A DNA stretch of 64,000 bases from CAYUPI01 sp964446585 (lineage in GTDB: Bacteria; Verrucomicrobiota; Verrucomicrobiia; Limisphaerales; UBA8199): the NCBI GenBank assembly GCA_964446585.1, contig CAYUPI010000004.1, positions 130,909 to 194,908 on the forward strand. Reading direction: 5' to 3'. Shown in pieces: positions 44,801 through 52,700 of this stretch. The notes beneath the pieces are model-generated. The model was not told where the DNA came from. It ran no database searches and saw only the letters and a program-made list of their open reading frames with translations. Positions within the stretch are counted from its first letter, which is position 1. The number at the start of each line of letters is the position of its first letter. The position numbers and the translations under genes are program-made.

Positions 44801-45050
44801 CACGAACTACCTTCGCGCCCGGCACGGAAAGCATTTTGGTGGTAATGGGATAGGTGACTTGATCCTGGACGATTTGGGGTGCCTGCCCCGGCCATTCGGT
44901 GTAAATGATGACCTGGACATCCGATTGGTCAGGGATGGCGTCCAGGGGGATGTTCTTGAGCGCGTAAACGCCGCCCAGCACCAGAACAATCGTCCCTAGC
45001 AGGACGATAAATTTGTTCCTGAGGGAGAAATCTATAATGCGCTGGAGCAT
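41802..45050 (-). CDS. cusA: CusA/CzcA-family heavy-metal efflux RND pump
   Basis: This 1,082-residue protein shows the duplicated RND architecture with 12 membrane helices. It starts 'RIIDFSLRNKFIVLLGTIVL', has 'IPLDAIPDQSDVQVIIYTEW', and the proton-relay helix 'GGIAIAIGAMVDAVIIMIEN'. Periplasmic Met motifs 'SEYMPPLYEGDLLYMPTTFP' and 'NAWTMPIKTRIDMLATGI' match the Cu/Ag (Cus) subgroup. It drives metal export with CusB and CusC. A repeat-flanked four-helix-bundle gene separates it from cusB. Confidence 0.93.
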   Translation of the reverse strand: MLQRIIDFSLRNKFIVLLGTIVLVLGGVYALKNIPLDAIPDQSDVQVIIYTEWPGQAPQIVQDQVTYPITTKMLSVPGAKVVRGYSFYGFSFVYVIFADGTDPYWARSRVLEYLSGLSGRLPSGVSPSLGPDATGVGWAFMYSINSTNRDLAELRSMQDWYLRYQLASVEGVSEVASIGGFVKQYQVTVDPARLRAYNLSVSEVAMAVKRSNGEVGGRSIELAEKEFILRVRGYVQKLDDLRKIAVGVGDKGVPILLGQIANVELGPDMRRGIAELNGEGETVGGIVVVRYGANARQVILDVKRKLDTAMKGLPANVKYTIAYDRSALIQRAVRTLEEKLIEESLVVALVCIAFLLHLRSALVAIIILPVAVLMSFLVMFEQGISSNIMSLGGIAIAIGAMVDAVIIMIENAHKHMERDQGKKPHWDIIRDASIEVGPTLFYSLLVITVSFIPVFALQAQEGRLFKPLAFTKTYSMAAAALLSITLAPVLMGFFIRGKIPAEEKNPINRFLIWLYHPAIDFVIKWRWPVIATAAALIIWTFLPWNALAAKLLPDGRTKELAFKIGKYFPYQNIGSEYMPPLYEGDLLYMPTTFPGISPTKAREVLQTTDKILRRFPEVHQVFGKIGRAETATDPAPFDMIETTIMLKPEEEWPKVEILDDSGNIIAHRRRTPDELTEAMNRAVQIPGLNNAWTMPIKTRIDMLATGIKTPVGIKVAGPDLAELERVASEIEAVVKTVPGTLSAFAERTMGGNYIEFQIDRDAIARYGLTIGAVQDVLEVALGGMALTTTVEGLERYAVNLRYSRDFRESPEALREIIVPTPSGPQVPLGQLARIEIVHAPMGIKSEAAVPNAWIYVDVKGIDIGTYVQMAIRAVDEAVANGRIHLPGGYNIFWSGQYEYMLRAKARFMIVIPLTLLIIILIIYLNTRSAIKTAIVMLAVPFSLVGAFGVLALLHYNLSVAVWVGIIALAGLDAETGVVMLLYLDLAYADWQKKGLMRHATDLRDAIYHGAVKRVRPKAMTASVIIAGLMPILWSHGTGADVMKRIATPMIGGVVTSTTMELLVYPAIYYLWRSRSLKAMQAA

Positions 45051-45055
45051 TTTTC

Positions 45056-45125
45056 GTGGAGCGTCAGGAGCGTGGAGCGTGGGGAGCGTCAGGCGGGAGC
45101 GTGTCTGCTAAGCTCGCACGCTCTG
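45056..45125. repeat. GAGCGTGGGGAGCGT-type repeat, cusA side
   Basis: Tandem GGAGCGT units occur here. The 15-nt core GAGCGTGGGGAGCGT at 45075-45089 is exactly inverted at 45615-45629, on the far side of the four-helix-bundle gene. This block also codes for the last ~19 residues and stop of that gene. Confidence 0.75.
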
Positions 45126-45543
45126 ACGCAGCTACGATATACTCTACAGGGACCTCGCGCAGCTCACAGCCCGCGCCACACCATGAAGCGGCATCGTTCA
45201 TCATGTTGGACAATTGCCCACAAATGTGGTCGTATTGATCGCTCAGTTTCGTCTGTGTGTCGGCAACCAGGTATCCGCAATTAAGGGCGAAGCTCAGATG
45301 GACCTCGGTTTCGGCGGCCTCAGTGTCACTATCGCTGAGTTTACTGACAAACGCCGCTTGATACCGGCGCTTACGCCAAGCTTCTGCGATGTTCGTGCAA
45401 ACGGACCTGGAGGATCTCCGTATCTGATCAATCAATGAGAACTTTTCCTCCGACGGCCAAGTGCGGCTTAGTCGGAAAATCTCCATTGCTGAGTCATAGG
45501 CGAGTCTGTAAACCCGCAGTTCCTTATAGTCTTTGGCTCTCAT
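45064..45543 (-). CDS. Four-helix-bundle protein (S23/IVP family), repeat-flanked
   Basis: This 159-residue protein has a family core in residues 4-115: 'KDYKELRVYRLAYDSAMEIF', 'LIDQIRRSSRSVCTNIAEAW' and 'FVSKLSDSDTEAAETEVHL'. It belongs to a different subfamily from the copy at 3857-4354, but both share the LIDQ-x-x-R/V...SV-x-x-N-x-x-EA signature. The C-terminal ~19 residues ('ERASLADTLPPDAPHAPRS') come from the flanking repeat. It lies between cusB and cusA with repeats on both sides in inverted orientation. Its function is unknown, and no rRNA or reverse transcriptase is near. Confidence 0.85.
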   Translation of the reverse strand: MRAKDYKELRVYRLAYDSAMEIFRLSRTWPSEEKFSLIDQIRRSSRSVCTNIAEAWRKRRYQAAFVSKLSDSDTEAAETEVHLSFALNCGYLVADTQTKLSDQYDHICGQLSNMMNDAASWCGAGCELREVPVEYIVAASERASLADTLPPDAPHAPRS

Positions 45544-45597
45544 ACGCTCGGCTTAGACGTTCGTTCTCATTTTAGTGTGTTATTTACCCATCACTTC

Positions 45598-45650
45598 TCG
45601 CGCGCCTACGCACCACGCTCCCCACGCTCGCACGCTTCGACGCTCACTCC
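45598..45650. repeat. ACGCTCCCCACGCTC-type repeat, cusB side
   Basis: Units CACGCTCCCCACGCTCGCAC and CACGCTTCGACGCTCAC end 5 bp before the cusB stop codon. The 15-nt core at 45615-45629 is the exact reverse complement of 45075-45089. Confidence 0.75.
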
Positions 45651-45654
45651 GCCC

Positions 45655-47589
45655 CTACCGTCCCCGCGAATGCTGCCTCCGCCAATTCGCCTCGGCCGTT
45701 TCGCCGTGGTTTACCTTGGTCGTCTCCACAAGGTCCATCTCACACTTTGGACAATTGCCCGGTTGGTCCGACACCACGTCGGCATGCTCGGCCATCGGAC
45801 AGGTATAAAGTCTAGAAGGCATTGTCATCGCAGAGCCGCCGGCCTGTTTCGAGGCGGAGCTTGGGCGGACCATGACGGGAATCAGGGTCATTCCGCAGCG
45901 CGGACACTTGCCCGGCTTGTCCCGATGGACGTCGATGTGTTCGTGCATCGGGCAGGTGTAGTACTCCAACTTCCCGCCCGGTTGGATGCGCGCGAGGATT
46001 TCGCGGCCAACCGGCACGAGAGTCATGCCGCACAGGGGACATTTGCCCGCGTGATTGTATTCCAGCGAGACGTGTTCAGGCATCGGGCAGATATAGACGA
46101 CTGGCTCGGCATCGGAGGCTGGGGGATTAGTGCCTGCGCCCGCCGCGACGGTCGGCATAACCGGCGCGGTCGGTTGAAGTACTTCTCCCGGCGCGCCGGG
46201 GCGCTGCATTTTTTGGATTGCTTCCCGTAACTGGCTCTCGGAATCGAGCATGAACTGGCCGGAAGTAACCACCTTTTCCCCTTCCTTGAGTCCGACTAAT
46301 ACCTGGTAAAAGCCATGTTCTGCGGCAGCGCCAAGGCTTACGGTGCGAGGCTCGAAGCGCCCTCCCGCCAGAGCGACGAAGACCGTGTTCTTTTCCCCAC
46401 TGCGAAGCACGGCCGAATCCGGTACCAGAACCTCGGAGGTGGCCAGTTCGCACGTCATCTCGACTGTCGCGTACATGCCGGGCTTAAGGAAATAACCGGG
46501 GTTGTGGAATTCCATCCGCACCCGGGCAGTTCGGGTCTTCTCATCTACTGTTGGGTAAATATAGGTCACGCGCCCGCGGAACTTCGTGTCGGGCTGCGAC
46601 GCCAGGCTCACGACCGCCTCCTGGCCAAGCCGGATGAAGGGCAAATCCTGCTCATAGACCTGCGCCTGGATCCAGACCGTGGCGAGATCAGCCAGCCGGT
46701 AAAGTTTCATGCCCGGCTCGACCATCTGGCCTTCAACGACCATTTTCTCGACAACTATGCCGTCGCGCGGCGCATTCATCCGGAGAGTCTTTTTCGGAGT
46801 CCGGCTGCGTTCCAACCCGGCGATCTGGTCCTCCGAAATGTCCCAGTATCGCAACTTGGTCATGGAGGCCGTTTTGCGTAAATCCGCAGCGATCCCGTCC
46901 TGGTTCGTCGAGGAGCCGAGCGTCAGGAGATATTCGGTTTGCGCGAGGTAGAGCTCGGGCGAATAGATCTCGAACAACGGTTCACCGCGGTGCATTTGCT
47001 GGCCGGTGGCGTCCACATAAAGCTTTTCGATCCAGCCGCGGAACTTGGTGCTGACTTCCGACAGCGCGGTTTCGTCGTAATCAAGCACGCCAACGGTGCG
47101 GATGGTCCTCCGCAAGGGCCCCCGTTCGATCAAGGCGGTGCGGATACCCATGTTCTGAGTGGTGACGGGATCGATGGTAATGGTTTGTGAAGAGCTTCTG
47201 CTCGCCTCATCTTCATAGACCGGCACCATTTCCATTCCCATGGAATCCTTGCCCGGCGTCTGTCGAGCTTCACCGGGCATCATCGTGGACTTGTAAAATT
47301 TGATTTTGCGTTCGCCGGCGGGAGCCGCCGCCGCCGCCAGGGTATTCTGGCCCTGTTTTCGGATGGGGGTGAGCTTCATGCCGCAGATGGGGCAGTTGCC
47401 GGGTTTGTCCTGGATGACCTGAAGATGCATTCCGCAGGTGAAGAGGGTTTGGGTTGTCTCGCGCGCGCCTGAGGCCGCAACGTTGTCGCCGCGGCCACAG
47501 CCGGACAGCCATACCGCGGCGCTGCCTGCGATGCCGAGAGTAAGGAGAATTATCGCGTTGAGTTTCACGGGCTTGAATTGAAAATTCAT
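45655..47589 (-). CDS. cusB: CusB-like efflux adaptor with four heavy-metal-binding modules
   Basis: The protein has 644 residues from the ATG at 47589, chosen because it gives a lipoprotein signal ending 'WLSGC'. One heavy-metal-binding module is at ~51-76 ('TCGMHLQVI', 'CPICGMKLTPI'). Then comes the membrane-fusion adaptor body ('MNAPRDGIVVEKMVVEGQMV', 'LATVWIQAQVYEQDL', 'VLVPDSAVLRSGEKNTVFVA'). A C-terminal array of three further modules lies at ~499, 543 and 594 ('YICPMPEHVS', 'YYTCPMHEHID', 'LYTCPMAEHAD', each with a CPxC-x-M half). It links pump and outer-membrane channel and probably hands over Cu/Ag. The last module has CEM in place of CGM. Confidence 0.92.
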   Translation of the reverse strand: MNFQFKPVKLNAIILLTLGIAGSAAVWLSGCGRGDNVAASGARETTQTLFTCGMHLQVIQDKPGNCPICGMKLTPIRKQGQNTLAAAAAPAGERKIKFYKSTMMPGEARQTPGKDSMGMEMVPVYEDEASRSSSQTITIDPVTTQNMGIRTALIERGPLRRTIRTVGVLDYDETALSEVSTKFRGWIEKLYVDATGQQMHRGEPLFEIYSPELYLAQTEYLLTLGSSTNQDGIAADLRKTASMTKLRYWDISEDQIAGLERSRTPKKTLRMNAPRDGIVVEKMVVEGQMVEPGMKLYRLADLATVWIQAQVYEQDLPFIRLGQEAVVSLASQPDTKFRGRVTYIYPTVDEKTRTARVRMEFHNPGYFLKPGMYATVEMTCELATSEVLVPDSAVLRSGEKNTVFVALAGGRFEPRTVSLGAAAEHGFYQVLVGLKEGEKVVTSGQFMLDSESQLREAIQKMQRPGAPGEVLQPTAPVMPTVAAGAGTNPPASDAEPVVYICPMPEHVSLEYNHAGKCPLCGMTLVPVGREILARIQPGGKLEYYTCPMHEHIDVHRDKPGKCPRCGMTLIPVMVRPSSASKQAGGSAMTMPSRLYTCPMAEHADVVSDQPGNCPKCEMDLVETTKVNHGETAEANWRRQHSRGR

Positions 47590-47617
47590 AAAGAGTCGGG
47601 TCCAGTGCAGGTGCGGG

Positions 47618-49108
47618 CTACAATCCACCGCGGCCGATTTTGTTCGGCAACGATTGCGCGGTGCCGCTCATGGGCGAAATATTGGAGCCCATCGAGGAGC
47701 TGACAGGCGACATGCCTTGAATGATCAAGGAGAGTTCGGTGAGGACGATTTCGCGTTGCGCTGCGGCCTCGACCTTATCCAGTTGGAAGCCAAGGAGGGT
47801 GCGCTCAGCATCGCTGAGGTTGAAAAAGTCGATTTGACCAGCCAGGTAGCCGGAGCGGGCAACTTCGAGTGACTGGCGGGCTTTAGGCAGGAGTTGATCG
47901 TTCAGAAGAGTCAGGCTCCGGCTTGTCTCCCGATATCGATAGGATTTTTCGGCGAAGTCCACCGCCAGGGCGATCTGCTCGGCAGAGAGACGCGCCTCGG
48001 CCGAGCTTTTGGTGGCCTGCGCCTCGGCGATTTGGGCAGCAATTTTGTCTCGCCAGATGGGGAGCGAAAGAGTACCCGGGTTACCAGGGAATCGGTACAG
48101 CGTAGGGTTCATTTTCACATCAGCCATGAGCCCGAGGCTGAAGTCGGGAAAGCGACCCTTTTGGGCGAGGACAATGGAGGCTTCAGCGGCGCGGATTTCG
48201 GCTTCTATGGCTTTGAGTCGCTGATTCGCTGCGAGGGCGGTCGCGAATACATTTTCCGAAGTCAGATCGAGGGGTGTGGCGGCAACATGCTGCGGGAGGG
48301 GCGGCGCGGGCGCGTCAGCTTTCATTCCCAGGGCGGCCTTGAACTGAGCCATTAGCGAACTGTGCGAGTCCTTGAGGTTGGCGAGCTCCGTACGGAGCCG
48401 GTCCTGCTCGATTTGGGCGCGGAGGACGTCCTGAAGGGTGACTTTACCGACCTCGTTCTGGGAGTGGGCGAGTTTTTCCAACTCGTTCAGGAGTTGAAGA
48501 GTCTCCTGATTGACGCGGATTTTTTCCTCGAGGAAGTAAAGCTGGTAATAGGCGCGCTTGAGCTCGAAAGCGCTATTGAGGACGGCGGACTGGAAAGCGA
48601 AATATTTGGCCCGGCTTGCGGCGGAGGCGACCTCTGCACCGACTCGGAGCTTATCAGGCCACGGGATGGTTGCCATGAGGCCGGGCATGACGGAGGTGAC
48701 GATGTTCTGAACATCCATCTGGAACGTAAACTGAGGGTCCGGGAAGGACCGGGCCTGCGTGATGCGCTCGACGGAAGCGAGCCAGTCGAAGTAGGCCGCC
48801 TCGATCTTCGGCTGATTCAGAAAGGCGTAGGTGAGATAGTTGCTAAGGCTGGAATCTGGTAAAAGCTCCGGCAGGGGGGGCTTGCGACCCTGCGGGCGAT
48901 AACTGGCCGCCACTTCTCGCGTCTGTTGGCGGGCCTCTTGCTCGCCCTTGGTGGGGATGCCCTGGCAGCCGGAGAGAACGAGGGCGGCTGCAGCGAGGGC
49001 GAATGGAATTACCGTGAGCTCGCGGTGAAATCGTTCCTGCACGGAGTTCAGCGCGGGCCGCGACTGGTGTGCGGTGAGCGGGAGCGGGCAAATGGGATGG
49101 CGCGGCAT
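47618..49108 (-). CDS. cusC: TolC-family outer-membrane efflux protein
   Basis: This 496-residue protein has a lipoprotein signal ('PFALAAAALVLSGCQG'). A GTG at 49042 would give a more normal signal length than the ATG at 49108, where 34 residues precede it. Two OEP repeats of long helices follow ('AVLNSAFELKRAYYQLYFLE', 'ALAVDFAEKSYRYRETSRSL'). It forms the outer-membrane duct of the CusCBA pump. The downstream cusB ATG (47589) is 28 bp after its stop, so they form one operon. Confidence 0.88.
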   Translation of the reverse strand: MPRHPICPLPLTAHQSRPALNSVQERFHRELTVIPFALAAAALVLSGCQGIPTKGEQEARQQTREVAASYRPQGRKPPLPELLPDSSLSNYLTYAFLNQPKIEAAYFDWLASVERITQARSFPDPQFTFQMDVQNIVTSVMPGLMATIPWPDKLRVGAEVASAASRAKYFAFQSAVLNSAFELKRAYYQLYFLEEKIRVNQETLQLLNELEKLAHSQNEVGKVTLQDVLRAQIEQDRLRTELANLKDSHSSLMAQFKAALGMKADAPAPPLPQHVAATPLDLTSENVFATALAANQRLKAIEAEIRAAEASIVLAQKGRFPDFSLGLMADVKMNPTLYRFPGNPGTLSLPIWRDKIAAQIAEAQATKSSAEARLSAEQIALAVDFAEKSYRYRETSRSLTLLNDQLLPKARQSLEVARSGYLAGQIDFFNLSDAERTLLGFQLDKVEAAAQREIVLTELSLIIQGMSPVSSSMGSNISPMSGTAQSLPNKIGRGGL

Positions 49109-49519
49109 GGAATTCCGTTTTGTTTAACGTATCTTCGTTGCAGTCCTGTAATCGGGCGAGCGCCTACGCAGCCGTGAGTTGGCCACATTTCATCCCCGCG
49201 CCGCGCAACCCGTGCCTCATGCTACTGCTTACGCTGCGGAAGACAAAATCCCTCAGAAAATTTCTGGGGACGCCTGGCACCGGCAGACTGGATTCTTAAT
49301 CACAGCCATTCCTGGAAAGATTTGTTTGGGGGATTTTGGAAGAATTGGCGTATTATCTTTGAAAGGGATAAAATTGGCGACTGAGCTGCCAAGAATGATC
49401 AAACATGAGATTTCAACGAACGGTCGAGGCGGAGGGCCGCAACCCTGGAAGCGCCCTCACAAACCAGTACAAAGTCACGGTCGTCTCTGATGTGATAGTT
49501 TCGTAGTGGCGGTCACAAT
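49109..49519. promoter_or_regulatory. Divergent regulatory region between the cusCBA-like and cnrYXH-like operons
   Basis: This 411-bp gap has no gene I can support. It is locally AT-richer around 49260-49390 (TTTTGGAAGAATTGGCG, GTATTATCTTTGAAAGG). It must contain the promoters of both operons. In the Cnr paradigm the ECF sigma factor of the trio would drive them. I did not find a convincing shared ECF -35/-10 pair by eye. Confidence 0.4.
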
Positions 49520-49867
49520 ATGAACGGGAAGCGAACACCTGATGATGAGAGCGCCTTGCGGCAGGTTTTGGGCGAATGGGCTGTGGCAGCGCCGCTACCG
49601 CCGCGCTTCCGGGAACAGGTGTGGCAGCGGATAGCGCGAGCGGAGAAGCAGGCGGAAGGACTTCTATGGACCAGTCTATTGGATCTGGTCGAGGTCGTAT
49701 TGCGGCGGCCTAAAGTGGCCTTGTCGTATGTCAGTGTGCTCCTGGCCTTAGGGGTGGTCGTGGGCGCCTGGGCGGCACAGGCCAAAAGCAAACATCTGGA
49801 CGCAGACCTGAGCTCGCGCTACGTCCAGTCGATAGCGCCGTATCGAGCCGACAACGTTGCGCCATGA
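49520..49867 (+). CDS. Single-span membrane protein, candidate anti-sigma factor (CnrY-like position)
   Basis: This 115-residue protein has an N-terminal ~65 residues that are soluble and helical ('ESALRQVLGEWAVAAPLPPR', 'QVWQRIARAE'). One membrane helix follows ('LSYVSVLLALGVVVGAWA') and then a short periplasmic tail. This layout, and its place ahead of a periplasmic metal sensor and an ECF sigma gene, match CnrY in the cnrYXH arrangement. Sequence similarity to CnrY is not evident by eye. Its stop overlaps the next start (ATGA). Confidence 0.65.
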   Translation: MNGKRTPDDESALRQVLGEWAVAAPLPPRFREQVWQRIARAEKQAEGLLWTSLLDLVEVVLRRPKVALSYVSVLLALGVVVGAWAAQAKSKHLDADLSSRYVQSIAPYRADNVAP

Positions 49868-50367
49868 AGCGGGGTGGAATCATTCTGCTTCTCGGGTTGC
49901 TCTTAGCGGTCGCAGCCGGAGCGGGCTTCTATTACGGAGGCACGGCCGCGTATCGGAGGATGATGCACGAACCGCAACCGGAACTGGCGTGGCTTAAGAA
50001 GGAATTTCACTTAAGCGACGCCGAGTACGCACGAATCTCGGCTTTGCATGAAGCTTATCTACCCCAATGCCGGGAGCGATGTCGCCGGATCGACGAACAG
50101 AATTCAAAATTGAAGGAGTTGCTCGGTCGGAGCACGAATGTAACGGCTGAAGTGCGCGAGCTGCTGACCGAACGGGCGAAGATGCGGGCCGATTGCGAGG
50201 CGGAAATGCTGAAGCACTTCCTGGAAGTAAGCCGCACCATGCCGCCCGAGCAAGGGCGCCGTTACCTGGCGTGGGTTGAGCAGCAAACGTCACTGCGGGG
50301 CGAGGGCATGGAGCAGCGGCACCACATGAACCACGGCGACGGAATGGCCGGCGATCCGCACAAGTAG
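49864..50367 (+). CDS. Periplasmic heavy-metal sensor (CnrX/ZraP-like)
   Basis: This 167-residue protein has an N-terminal membrane anchor ('IILLLGLLLAVAAGAGFYYG'). A helical-hairpin periplasmic domain follows ('LAWLKKEFHLSDAEYARISAL', 'LPQCRERCRRIDEQNSKLKEL', 'FLEVSRTMPPEQGRRYL') with a His/Met-rich end ('MEQRHHMNHGDGM'). The His, Cys and Met residues suit Cu, Ni or Co binding. It would release the sigma factor from the upstream anti-sigma when metal binds. Confidence 0.85.
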   Translation: MKRGGIILLLGLLLAVAAGAGFYYGGTAAYRRMMHEPQPELAWLKKEFHLSDAEYARISALHEAYLPQCRERCRRIDEQNSKLKELLGRSTNVTAEVRELLTERAKMRADCEAEMLKHFLEVSRTMPPEQGRRYLAWVEQQTSLRGEGMEQRHHMNHGDGMAGDPHK

Positions 50368-50374
50368 CCAGGCC

Positions 50375-50965
50375 ATGAGCGGAACAAACTGCGAAGAACT
50401 GGATGCGGAAGACATGAGTCGGCTGAAGGCCGGGCACGGAGCGGCGTTGAACGCGCTGATGGATCGCCATGCCGAGCGCCTCTTCAATTACTTGCTGCGC
50501 CAACTCGGCAATGAAGCGGATGCCGCCGACCTCGCCCAGGAGGCATTCGTCAGAGTTTATCAGAATTGTGCGCGTTTCGATCCGGAGCGGAAGTTCTCGA
50601 CTTGGTTGTTTACCATCGCAACAAACCTAGTTCGTGACCGGTTTCGATGGCGCATGCGGCACAGGGAGGTTTCGATAGATGCAGCAGACGACGAGGGCGC
50701 AGCACTCCAAGACTCGCTGCCGGACACCACCGGCTCTCCCGAGGAGCAGATCGAGGCTCGGGAACGCGCGTCGGAAGTTCGCCGAGCTGTGGAATCGCTA
50801 CCGGAGGAACTGCGGACGCCGTTGATTCTTTCCGAATACGAGGGGATGACGCATGCCGAGATCGGTACAGTGCTGGGGTGCTCGGCAAAGGCAATTGAGT
50901 CCCGACTCAGTCGCGCCCGAGGGCGTCTGCGAAAACGACTGGAGGGGTTGCTCCAGCCCGGTTAG
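50375..50965 (+). CDS. ECF RNA polymerase sigma factor
   Basis: This 196-residue protein has region 2 ('HAERLFNYLLRQLGNEADAADLAQEAFVRVYQNCARFD', 'FSTWLFTIATNLVRDRFR') and region 4 ('LPEELRTPLILSEYEGMTHA', 'IGTVLGCSAKAIESRLSRAR'). It follows the sensor gene by 7 bp. By analogy with CnrH it should switch on the divergent efflux operon and its own operon when metal is sensed. Confidence 0.93.
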   Translation: MSGTNCEELDAEDMSRLKAGHGAALNALMDRHAERLFNYLLRQLGNEADAADLAQEAFVRVYQNCARFDPERKFSTWLFTIATNLVRDRFRWRMRHREVSIDAADDEGAALQDSLPDTTGSPEEQIEARERASEVRRAVESLPEELRTPLILSEYEGMTHAEIGTVLGCSAKAIESRLSRARGRLRKRLEGLLQPG

Positions 50966-51007
50966 AAGTGCGCGGGAGGCAGGTGGCCTCCCGACTCCAA
51001 AAGAGTT

Positions 51008-51304
51008 CTAACTCTTCTTTTTCGCCTCAGCTTCGGCCTTTTCGATCTTCTTGACGTATTTGGCCGGGTCTTTCTTGAAATCTTTCACGCAGTCTTTGCA
51101 GCAAAACTGGATCTCTCGGCCCTCATGGACATACACAAACGGTTTCCCCATTTCACCGAGTTTTTCACCTGAGACCACGCAAGTCTTCAGGGTATAAGGC
51201 TTTGGCTTGGTGTCCGTCTTCTGGTCGGCGGCCAGCCCAACCATGGGGGCGGTTAATGTGGAAACTGCCAGAATGGCAGCAGTAAGATTCTTGAGTTTTT
51301 TCAT
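51008..51304 (-). CDS. Small exported YHS-like metal-binding protein
   Basis: The protein has 98 residues from the ATG at 51304, which gives a clean signal peptide ('LTAAILAVSTLTAPMVGLAA'). The mature part has a YHS/TRASH-like pattern, 'TCVVSGEKLGEMGKPF', then 'REIQFCCKDCVKDFKKDPAKY', with four cysteines able to bind a soft metal. The C-terminus is Lys/Glu-rich. It is convergent with the sigma gene and is likely part of the same metal-stress locus. The upstream frame to 51415 lacks support. Confidence 0.8.
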   Translation of the reverse strand: MKKLKNLTAAILAVSTLTAPMVGLAADQKTDTKPKPYTLKTCVVSGEKLGEMGKPFVYVHEGREIQFCCKDCVKDFKKDPAKYVKKIEKAEAEAKKKS

Positions 51305-51889
51305 AATTTTGTTCGAGGTCGCATCTATTATACGCCGGATGCCGGCATTCCCTTCAATCTTTTTTTGGGCAGAAGTAGGGCGTCTGCTCGATGGTTCTGT
51401 GCAATTTCTGCGCAATTCATTACAGAAGTTTAATCCGCTAAATTGCCTTTGTATGAAACTAAATCATGTCGGTCGGTGTCTCTCTAGCTGGATATGAAAA
51501 TGAAATCGAATCGCACCCGATTGATTGTAGAATTCAAGAAGTTTCAACGCCTGCCCGATTTGCCGATCGGCAAGGTAGCCGACACCAACCGATCTTCAGC
51601 GAACTCCAAAGAGCACGGGGCCACATTGCCTACCGTCTGTCGTGAGGCTGTATTTCCCGCCCATGGCTTCGCGGAATGATCTTTAAAGGGGCTTCCGTCA
51701 CGGGTGTAGGGTCGCTTAGTGTACTTTTCCTGCGCCGGCCTTTTTTTCTCTACCTGTTAAGTCCCTTCGCGTGATTGGAGGCGTGTTGGCGCCGTTCAGC
51801 GAGAATTTAATCGACTCCGATGGCCGACCCTTTCTCGCCACCCAATCCTGCAAACCAATAGTGCCAGGCGTGTTGGATAAATCTGCGGC
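51305..51889. other. 585-bp gap without a supported gene
   Basis: Bases 51300-51520 are AT-rich and probably contain the promoter of the YHS-like gene. A 61-codon frame at 51494-51679 has no recognisable features. The remainder shows nothing I can name. Confidence 0.4.
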
Positions 51890-52687
51890 TCAGGACCAAT
51901 TCAGCACCGCTTGTCGCCCGGCGCGCCGGCTCCGAGCGATAACCGTGGTGATGTATTCTTTTGCGCGCCCGACGGCTCTGGGCAACCGCAGCCCACGCGC
52001 CAGAAAGGCTGTGATTGCTGCAGCATAGGTGCAGCCTGTGCCGTGAGTGAAGACGCCTCGAATAAACGGCGCGCTCAGTAGCAATTCCTGATTGCCGTCG
52101 TAAAATGTGTCCACCGCCACTTTGAGCCCGCGCAAATGCCCGCCCTTCACCAGCGCCGCACAGCCAAAGAGGCCGTGCAGTTCCCGCGCGGCAGAGCGCA
52201 TCTCTTCGACTGAACGGATCTTCCTGCCGAGCAGGATCTCTGCCTCCCGCAAGTTAGGCGTAATCAGGCTGGCTTGCGGAAGCAGATCATCTATGAGGTG
52301 TCCTATAGCGGAAGGCTGCAAGAGCTGTGCGCCGCTGGTTGCAACCATCACTGGATCGACTACCAGCGGTGTGGGATTGCTTTGCCAATAGCGCGCGACC
52401 GCCCGGATAATTTCCACCGAATACAGCATCCCGGTTTTTGCGGCGCCAGGTCGAAATGTCTTCACCACCGCTTCTAGTTGACGGGTGACCATGGTCGGTC
52501 GGCAGGCCTGGATGGCCAGCACCGCAGCTGGGTTTTGGGCCGTGATGCAAGTGATCGCCGTGATCCCGTGGACGCCAAGCGCAGAGAATGTCTTTAGATC
52601 GGCTTGAATCCCTGCTCCCCCTCCACTATCCGAGCCGGCGATGGTGAGGGCGACGGGGAGCCTCTTGCGGTTCAGCATTGGGGACAT
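51890..52687 (-). CDS. thiD: Hydroxymethylpyrimidine/phosphomethylpyrimidine kinase
   Basis: The protein has 265 residues from the ATG at 52687 (a second ATG at 52678 is equally good). The family signature is clear: 'ALTIAGSDSGGGAGIQADLKTF', 'ITCITAQNP', 'VVDPVMVATSG', 'LITPNLREAEILLG', 'ALVKGGHL' and the anion hole 'GTGCTYAAAITA'. It phosphorylates HMP for thiamin synthesis. The frame continues upstream to 52888 through GTGAAACGTGAAACG repeats and would collide with polX, so that part is rejected. I saw no TPP riboswitch. Confidence 0.94.
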   Translation of the reverse strand: MSPMLNRKRLPVALTIAGSDSGGGAGIQADLKTFSALGVHGITAITCITAQNPAAVLAIQACRPTMVTRQLEAVVKTFRPGAAKTGMLYSVEIIRAVARYWQSNPTPLVVDPVMVATSGAQLLQPSAIGHLIDDLLPQASLITPNLREAEILLGRKIRSVEEMRSAARELHGLFGCAALVKGGHLRGLKVAVDTFYDGNQELLLSAPFIRGVFTHGTGCTYAAAITAFLARGLRLPRAVGRAKEYITTVIARSRRAGRQAVLNWS

Positions 52688-52700
52688 TGTAGCAGGGACC

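Noticed and set aside
49179..49490. 103-codon frame between the divergent metal operons
   Set aside because: It occupies the shared promoter region and shows no domain, signal or membrane segment.
51494..51679. 61-codon frame upstream of thiD's end
   Set aside because: Too short and featureless; left as a gap without a supported gene.
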